DNA of 46,955 bases from Bacteroidota bacterium (GTDB lineage Bacteria > Bacteroidota > Bacteroidia > Flavobacteriales > Weeksellaceae): contig JAEZYN010000034.1 in assembly GCA_023419095.1 (NCBI GenBank), forward strand, positions 1 through 46,955, in the 5' to 3' direction. Position 1 is the stretch's first letter; the number at the start of each line of letters is the position of its first letter. The notes under the pieces were generated by a model. The model had not been told where the DNA came from, searched no databases, and saw only the letters and a list, made by a program, of their open reading frames with translations. This document shows positions 41,617-46,955 of the stretch, piece after piece. Both the position numbers and the translations under genes were made by a program.

Positions 41617-43380
41617 TTAATGTTCGTACATCCGGTCAATCAGTTGCCCGTATTTTTGAAGCACTACATTACGTTTCACTTTTAGTGTGGGCGTGATTTC
41701 GCCGGAATTGATCTCAAATTCCGCCGGCATCAGTACAAATTTCTTTACTTTTTCAAAACCGGATAGCCCTTTCTGCAATTCTTCAAGTTTCTCGCGGTAG
41801 AACTCTTTGATTTTTTCCGAACTTACCAGTTCGGGCCAACTTGTGAAAGTCAAATTCATCCGCGCGAGCTGTTCTTTTAATGCCTCAAAATTAGGAATGA
41901 TCAATGCGGTAACGAATGGCTTTCCTTCCGCGACAATCATGGCTTGAGAAATATAATTGCTGTTTGAGAGCAAATTTTCAATGGGCTGCGGCGTGACATA
42001 TTTGCCGTTAGAAGTTTTCATCAGATCTTTGATACGGTCTGTGATGATAAGGTTTCCGTTCCCGTCAAATTTTCCGGCGTCGCCGGTTTTAAACCAACCA
42101 TCATCAGTGAATACAGCCGCAGTTTCCGTTGGCAGATTGTAATAACCTTTCATTATGCCGCTACCTTTTGCTAAAATCTCGTCATTCTCACCTATTTTTA
42201 TTTGGGTATCACCCAGCGGAATGCCCGCACTTCCGTGCTCGTAGTGCTGAAACGGAAATGCCGTCAGCGTAGCTGTCGTTTCTGTGAGTCCGTAACCTAC
42301 CGTCATGTGCACGCCAATTGCATCGAAAAAATGCGTCACCTCGGGTGAAACCGACGCACCTCCGCATGGCATGAACCAAAGCCGGCCGCCCATTTTGTTT
42401 TTTATTTTACTAAATACAAGCAGGTCTGCAATTTTATTTTTAAGTTTTAAAGTTGCTGGAACCGCCAATCCAAGGCGTTTTTTCTCAGCGGTTTCAGTTC
42501 CGGTTTGCAGCGCCCAATTGAAGATTTTGCGTTTGGTTGCAGAACCATTCAGCACCATTTCGTTTACACCCGCGTAAATTTTTTGGTAGAAACGCGGCAC
42601 CGCGCACATCATTGTCGGCCGAACTTCTGTAAGTGCGTGCGCGATAAGTTTGGTATTTTCAAGAAAATAGACTTTGGCGCCGCCGTAAAGCGACAAGAGC
42701 GTCCAGCTACGTTCGAAGACATGCGTTAAAGGCAGGAACGCGAGTGAAGTTTCATTTTCGAAATTTTTAAATTTAAAAAAATCAAAATGCGCTTTTATCG
42801 CGCTGTGGAAGTTGCCGTGCGTCAGCATTACGCCTTTCGGCACGCCGGTAGTTCCGGATGTATAAATGATTGTCGCCAAATCGTCATCTGTTTTGTTTGC
42901 CAATTCAAAATTTTCTGCGCCATGTTTGATGAAATCCTGAAAATACTGGCTGCGGTCTTTCTTAATCCAAATCGATTTTTTAGCGACAATGATCTGCTGA
43001 AGCGGGCCGTCATTAAACAAAATCTCATAAGCGGCATCGTACTGCTCCTGATTGCCAACAAGAATCATTTTAGAGTCAGAATCTTTAATGATATATTCCG
43101 CCTGCTCGCGATTATTTGTAGAATAAATAGGTACGGACACCGCGCCGAGCGACATAATGGCGAGATCGAACACGATCCATTCCGCAGAATTGTCAGAATA
43201 AATCGCGACTTTATCATTTTCGGAAACGCCGGCAGTGCGTAATGCATTGGCAGTCTTGAAGATAACGCGACGGAAATCGAGCCAGTTCAGCTCCTTCCAG
43301 TTCTCTTTTTTCTTGAAACCAATCGCTGGTTTGGTACGGAATTTTTCTGTGTTTATATTTAGAAATGAAGCAAAATTCAT
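41617..43380 (-). CDS. Long-chain fatty acid CoA ligase (AMP-forming)
   Basis: This 587-aa adenylate-forming enzyme activates fatty acids to acyl-CoA. Motifs are TIIYTSGTTGVPKGVMLTHG (P-loop), the FLPLTHVFERS region, GYGLTETTATLT, WFKTGDAGKFDGNGNLIITD, and KTSNGKYVTPQPIE with C-terminal TPTLKVKR (catalytic Lys). It is of the long FACS type (FadD15-like), not a short-chain synthetase. Its start overlaps the stop of the NAD-dependent reductase gene by 4 nt (ATGA). Confidence 0.93.
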   Translation of the reverse strand: MNFASFLNINTEKFRTKPAIGFKKKENWKELNWLDFRRVIFKTANALRTAGVSENDKVAIYSDNSAEWIVFDLAIMSLGAVSVPIYSTNNREQAEYIIKDSDSKMILVGNQEQYDAAYEILFNDGPLQQIIVAKKSIWIKKDRSQYFQDFIKHGAENFELANKTDDDLATIIYTSGTTGVPKGVMLTHGNFHSAIKAHFDFFKFKNFENETSLAFLPLTHVFERSWTLLSLYGGAKVYFLENTKLIAHALTEVRPTMMCAVPRFYQKIYAGVNEMVLNGSATKRKIFNWALQTGTETAEKKRLGLAVPATLKLKNKIADLLVFSKIKNKMGGRLWFMPCGGASVSPEVTHFFDAIGVHMTVGYGLTETTATLTAFPFQHYEHGSAGIPLGDTQIKIGENDEILAKGSGIMKGYYNLPTETAAVFTDDGWFKTGDAGKFDGNGNLIITDRIKDLMKTSNGKYVTPQPIENLLSNSNYISQAMIVAEGKPFVTALIIPNFEALKEQLARMNLTFTSWPELVSSEKIKEFYREKLEELQKGLSGFEKVKKFVLMPAEFEINSGEITPTLKVKRNVVLQKYGQLIDRMYEH

Positions 43381-44393
43381 GTAGTCTGTTTATTTTTTTG
43401 GTCTGAAATATAATTTTTCAGATGAAAATCTAAGCTTTCGGTCACGGAAATAAAATCGTAATCCAATGTTTGCCGAATTTTTTTGTTTGATAGCTTTGAG
43501 ACGCCTTCCACCGATGCTAAGTTGACGCGATTTACCATTTTCAGGATGGGAAACAGCCAGCCGAAAAGCATCGCAAAAACGCGAACGCTCTTCAGTGCTG
43601 AACTAAAAATAACCTTAGGCGCGGCTTTCCCAAATTTTTTGCGCACGTAGGTACCAACATCCAGAAACCGTTTGTTTTCAGCTACGAGAATAAATCTTTC
43701 GCCGAAAATCTCTCTTTCCATCAGTTCAACTGAAATTTTAGCCACATCGCGCACATCCACGTACGACGTTCCGCCACGAAAGGTGACACCACGCAGAAGG
43801 TTTTTGAACAGCAGACCGCTGCTCGAGTTCCAGTTGCCGGAACCGATGATCACACCGGGATTTACAATCACGACCGGGAGACCTTCTGCCTGGGCGCGCC
43901 AGACTTCCATTTCGGAAATATGTTTGGAAATTGCATAAGCTGAGTGATCAAGTTTTGTGTTATAGTCGCAGGTTTCATCAGTTTCACCATGCTCATTCGT
44001 TCCGTCCAATACTGCAACCGAACTTACGAAACAGAATTTTTTTACACTTGAATTATTGCAGACTGTAAGGAGATTTCTTGTGCCGTCGATATTCGTTTTC
44101 AGCATTTGATTTGAAAGCCGCGGATGAAAACTGACGGTCGCTGCGCAGTGATAAACTTCCGAAATGCCCTCCAGCGCGTTCTGTAATGAGAACAAATCAC
44201 TGAAATCGACATCAATCCAGTGTATTTGAGCGAAAAGTTCGTCAGGTCTGTCGCTGTAGAAACGGTATGATTCCCGCACCTCTTCCAGATTGCTTGTCGG
44301 CCGCTTTGCTGCACGCACGATTTTTCCGCGCCGGAGAAGTTCCAGAACGATTACTCTGCCAAGAATTCCGGTGGCACCAGTGACTAAGACCAT
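43377..44393 (-). CDS. NAD(P)-dependent epimerase/reductase, extended SDR
   Basis: This 338-aa protein has a Rossmann motif VLVTGATGILGRVIV at about 3-16, DVDFSDL at about 62-68, the Ser of CFVSSVAV, and the catalytic Tyr-Lys in HSAYAISKH. PVVIVNPGVIIGSG is the usual substrate-domain junction. It fits dihydroflavonol-4-reductase-like extended SDRs, whose substrates range widely. Its 4-nt overlap with the acyl-CoA ligase gene suggests a joint pathway. Confidence 0.88.
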   Translation of the reverse strand: MVLVTGATGILGRVIVLELLRRGKIVRAAKRPTSNLEEVRESYRFYSDRPDELFAQIHWIDVDFSDLFSLQNALEGISEVYHCAATVSFHPRLSNQMLKTNIDGTRNLLTVCNNSSVKKFCFVSSVAVLDGTNEHGETDETCDYNTKLDHSAYAISKHISEMEVWRAQAEGLPVVIVNPGVIIGSGNWNSSSGLLFKNLLRGVTFRGGTSYVDVRDVAKISVELMEREIFGERFILVAENKRFLDVGTYVRKKFGKAAPKVIFSSALKSVRVFAMLFGWLFPILKMVNRVNLASVEGVSKLSNKKIRQTLDYDFISVTESLDFHLKNYISDQKNKQTT

Positions 44394-44427
44394 TTTGAAC
44401 TATTAATTTTTAAGCGCTGCTGCAAAT

Positions 44428-45213
44428 CTAAATTTTTTGGTCAAAGATAAAATCCTTCACCACTTCGGCAAAGTCTTGCGGATTTTCGGCCTGTACCCAA
44501 TGCCCGGCGTTTTCAATTTTCACAATAGAAGCCTGCGGGAACTGCTGCTTGATCTGAAATTGGTCCTGAGGAAGGATATAATTTGATTTCGCACCTGCAA
44601 TAAAAAGGGTTTCACCGGAAAAGACGCCAAATTTAATGGCATTCGACACAAACTCGCTGTATTTTTCAGCCAAAGTTTTCAGGTTAAACCGCCAGTTGAG
44701 GGTCTTTTCATCAGTCCAGTAAAGATTTTTAGTCAAAAACTGGATGACAGATTTCTGCGGAATATATTCCTGTAAAACCTCTTCCACATCCTTGCGTGAG
44801 TTTGCTTTGCTGAAATCGACACTTTCCAGCGCCTTGATAATTCCCTGATGATGGGGCGGATAAGCTTTCGGCGTGATATCAACAACAATCAGTTTTTCTA
44901 CCTTTACCGGATAATTAATCGCAAACTGCATCACCGCTTTTCCGCCTAATGAATGCCCTAAAAGATTGACTTTCTGTAAATTATGAAACTCTATATAATG
45001 CAGAATATCATTACTCAAAGTCTCATGCGTCATTTCTTCGGAATGAAAACTTTTGCCGTGATTTCGCAAATCAATCAGGTGCACGGGGAACAACTCACCC
45101 ATCTCCTTGCCAAAACTCCCCCAGTTGTCGAGCATGCCAAACAGGCCGTGAAACACCAGCAGCGGCGTTCCGGCTTGATCTTCACCGTATATTTTGGAAT
45201 GTAGAATCTGCAT
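44428..45213 (-). CDS. Alpha/beta hydrolase, YbfF-like esterase
   Basis: This 261-aa hydrolase has the nucleophile elbow GHSLGG (Ser about 97), the oxyanion segment FHGLFGMLDNWG, an acid strand near ETLFIAGAKSNYI and the catalytic His in ENAGHWVQAENP. HLIDLRNHGKS is typical of the YbfF subgroup. It is soluble with no signal peptide. It is 34 nt upstream of the reductase gene and 38 nt downstream of pdxJ, all in one direction. Substrate is unknown. Confidence 0.88.
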   Translation of the reverse strand: MQILHSKIYGEDQAGTPLLVFHGLFGMLDNWGSFGKEMGELFPVHLIDLRNHGKSFHSEEMTHETLSNDILHYIEFHNLQKVNLLGHSLGGKAVMQFAINYPVKVEKLIVVDITPKAYPPHHQGIIKALESVDFSKANSRKDVEEVLQEYIPQKSVIQFLTKNLYWTDEKTLNWRFNLKTLAEKYSEFVSNAIKFGVFSGETLFIAGAKSNYILPQDQFQIKQQFPQASIVKIENAGHWVQAENPQDFAEVVKDFIFDQKI

Positions 45214-45251
45214 ACTTTGGTTTTAATATTTAAATAAAATCTAAAAAACAA

Positions 45252-45971
45252 TTACCAAACGGCAAGCCTTTTCAGATAAGCCTGCACAGTGTTTTCAAGT
45301 CCCATGTAAAGTGCTTCTGAAATGAGTGCGTGACCGATTGATACCTCCAATAAATTCGGTATGTTTTCAGCGAAATATTGCAGGTTTTCAAGGCTTAAAT
45401 CATGTCCGGCATTTACACCTAAACCAAGTCTTTCCGCTTCTTTAGCAGTTTCTACGTAAGGCAAAATGGCTGCCGCACGGTCTGTAGCATACATTTTCGC
45501 GTAGGCCTCAGTGTACAGTTCGATTCTGTCTGCACCCGTTTCTTTGGCGTGCGCTACCATTTCCGGCTGTGGATCGAGGAAGATGGAGGTACGGATTCCG
45601 GCATTTTTAAACTCGGCAATTACGTTTTTCAGAAAACCCTGGTGAACACGGCAGTCCCAGCCTGCATTTGAAGTGATAGCGTCCTCTGCATCGGGAACCA
45701 ATGTTACCTGTTCCGGCTTTACCGCTAAAACCAAATCAATGAACGGGCGGTGCGGATTTCCTTCAATATTAAACTCTGTGTGAACCAGCGGTTTAAGATC
45801 GTGAACATCTTTTCGGGTAATGTGCCGTTCATCGGGTCGTGGGTGAATTGTAATTCCCTGAGCGCCAAACTCCTGCAGTTTCACCGTGGCCTCGGTAACG
45901 CTGGGCAGCTCTCCTCCGCGTGCATTGCGGAGTGTGGCGATTTTATTGATATTTACACTAAGCTTTGTCAT
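45252..45971 (-). CDS. pdxJ: Pyridoxine 5'-phosphate synthase
   Basis: This 239-aa TIM-barrel enzyme makes pyridoxine 5'-phosphate from 1-deoxy-D-xylulose 5-phosphate and 3-amino-1-hydroxyacetone phosphate. Signatures are LSVNINKIATLRNARGGE near the start, GITIHPRPDERHI at about 38-50, EFNIEGNP, VTLVPD, RIELYTEAYA, GVNAGHDLS and EVSIGHALISEAL. Length is normal. It lies 2 nt downstream of the mechanosensitive channel gene. The usual neighbours pdxA or acpS are not seen. Confidence 0.95.
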   Translation of the reverse strand: MTKLSVNINKIATLRNARGGELPSVTEATVKLQEFGAQGITIHPRPDERHITRKDVHDLKPLVHTEFNIEGNPHRPFIDLVLAVKPEQVTLVPDAEDAITSNAGWDCRVHQGFLKNVIAEFKNAGIRTSIFLDPQPEMVAHAKETGADRIELYTEAYAKMYATDRAAAILPYVETAKEAERLGLGVNAGHDLSLENLQYFAENIPNLLEVSIGHALISEALYMGLENTVQAYLKRLAVW

Positions 45972-45973
45972 TT

Positions 45974-46955
45974 TTAAACAATTTTTGCGATCTGAATAAT
46001 CTCAAGATCAAATTCTTTAGAAGCCACAAGCAGGTGATCGAAAATGTCTGCCTGAATACCTTCGTAAGTCTCCCATGTAGAATCGTTCGTAAAACAATAG
46101 ATCTCCAGCGGCATGCCTTGAGGCGTGTTCTCAAGCTGGCGCACCATGACGGTTCCCTTTTGGTCGATGTGCGGGTTGTTCTTAAGATAATTAGTTACGT
46201 ACTCGCGGAAAACACCAATATTTGTAAGCTGTCGGCCGTTTATCACAAGGTCGGCGTTCGGCATATTCTCGCGGGCAATACTCATTTCCGATTTCTTTTC
46301 GAGAAGATATTCCTTTACTAAGTTTATTTTTGCCAACCGGTCAAGCGTCTCAGGTCCAATGAATTTAAAAGAATTAATATTAAAAATGATTGAACGTTTG
46401 ATCCGGCGGGTGTTACTTTCAGACATCACCTGAATGTTTTTGATCTCGGTGGTAAGCAAATCGTAAGTTGGAATCGTGGAAATAGTCTTATCGAAATTCT
46501 GAATTTTAGTTGTCAAAAGATTAATATCCAGAATATTGCCTTCCATATTATATTTAGGTATACCGATCCAGTCTCCTACTTTGAGATTTTTTGATGTTGC
46601 AACATGAATTCCGGTAACAAAACCTAAAATAGTATCACGGAAAACCAATACCAGCACAGCCGTGATGGCACCTAAACTCCCGACGATCGCAGAACCACTG
46701 ATCCCGAAAATAACGCAAATGGCAACGACCGAAAATACGAAGATGCCGAAGATCTTCACCGTCTGCGAAACTGCATTTAAGGCGATAATTTTGTAAAAAT
46801 CCTGCTTGATGATAAAATACTGCCTGAACGCCGACAAACCCCGGTAAAGCATGCCCGCAACCACCAGAACGATAGCCAAACCTACCAGCCTTTCCAGAAA
46901 AATAAAACTTTTCGGGTGGCGGTAGAAAATCGAAAACAGCGCGAAACTTGCGAGC
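45974..46955 (-). CDS. Mechanosensitive channel (MscS superfamily, YbdG-like), partial
   Basis: The frame stays open to the right edge, so the N-terminus is missing; at least 326 aa are present. No ATG start is assigned here (the first internal candidate is a TTG). Visible are TM segments, then the pore helix region GSAIVGSLGAITAVLVLVFR followed by DTILGFVTGIHVATS and KVGDWIGIPKYNMEG, the conserved beta-domain start. The long C-terminal part (about 150 residues after this) is typical of YbdG-type miniconductance channels, which release solutes under osmotic downshock. Confidence 0.88.
   Translation of the reverse strand, partial: LASFALFSIFYRHPKSFIFLERLVGLAIVLVVAGMLYRGLSAFRQYFIIKQDFYKIIALNAVSQTVKIFGIFVFSVVAICVIFGISGSAIVGSLGAITAVLVLVFRDTILGFVTGIHVATSKNLKVGDWIGIPKYNMEGNILDINLLTTKIQNFDKTISTIPTYDLLTTEIKNIQVMSESNTRRIKRSIIFNINSFKFIGPETLDRLAKINLVKEYLLEKKSEMSIARENMPNADLVINGRQLTNIGVFREYVTNYLKNNPHIDQKGTVMVRQLENTPQGMPLEIYCFTNDSTWETYEGIQADIFDHLLVASKEFDLEIIQIAKIV

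Noticed and set aside
41617..45213. A complete ole (olefin) cluster
   Set aside because: OleA is absent, the ligase resembles long-chain FACS, and the hydrolase resembles YbfF rather than OleB.
1..46955. CRISPR array, prophage, transposase or integrase
   Set aside because: I saw no regular direct repeats with spacers, no phage or transposase motifs, and no large composition break.

Overview
The window (about 47 kb) looks like chromosomal DNA from a Flavobacteriia member, most likely the Chryseobacterium/Kaistella/Epilithonimonas group (Weeksellaceae). The evidence is a complete moxR-DUF58-batABCD cluster, a type IX secretion C-terminal domain, a mevalonate-pathway decarboxylase, an S16 ribosomal protein with a long Ala-rich tail, and many Bacteroidetes-type promoters (-7 TAnnTTTG, sometimes with an upstream TTG at about 19-23 nt). 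The genus is inference. I saw no rRNA, tRNA, CRISPR array, prophage or insertion sequence. About 47 protein genes are packed with short gaps.

Layout. 1-372: no gene recognised. 373-5134 (+): MacAB-like export system (ATPase, two permeases, periplasmic adaptor) without an outer-membrane channel. 5149-9985 (-): uncharacterised membrane protein, HD phosphohydrolase, lipoprotein, ABC exporter, and lptB with an unusual C-terminal domain. 10146-11307 (+): sigma factor plus overlapping membrane protein. 11354-16006 (-): rpoN, asnS, rimM, rpsP. 16128-18966 (-): PepSY membrane protein and TonB-dependent siderophore receptor under two Fur-like boxes. 19122-27964 (-): amino acid permease, ABC-F ATPase, GH25 lysozyme-like protein, deoC, Lrp/AsnC regulator, endonuclease/exonuclease/phosphatase protein, trmD, NDH-2, and a secreted protein that is almost only a T9SS sorting domain. 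28092-29084 (+): hemB. 29120-31835 (-): TM2 protein, nitroreductase, Gre-like factor, rlmB-type methyltransferase, DinB-fold protein. 32078-39521 (+): moxR/bat operon, then marC and a small membrane protein. 40502-46955 (-): mevalonate diphosphate decarboxylase, acyl-CoA ligase, NAD-dependent reductase, alpha/beta hydrolase, pdxJ and a mechanosensitive channel cut by the window end.

How the parts work together. The bat cluster is a coherent envelope system: a MoxR AAA+ ATPase, a DUF58 protein, two membrane VWA proteins, a TPR protein and two BatD-type proteins, mostly translationally coupled. The TonB receptor and PepSY protein form an iron-uptake unit whose promoter is bracketed by two palindromes. 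rpsP and rimM are adjacent but separated by a terminator and a new promoter, and trmD, which often sits with them in other bacteria, is about 10 kb away next to NDH-2.

Most of the window is ordinary core genome. The points most worth a second look are the extra domain on LptB, the paired Fur-like boxes, -7 boxes that nearly touch start codons (possible leaderless mRNAs), a Gre-like protein missing one of the two catalytic acids, and a hairpin-containing repeat next to rimM. I found no clear previously undescribed multi-gene system.
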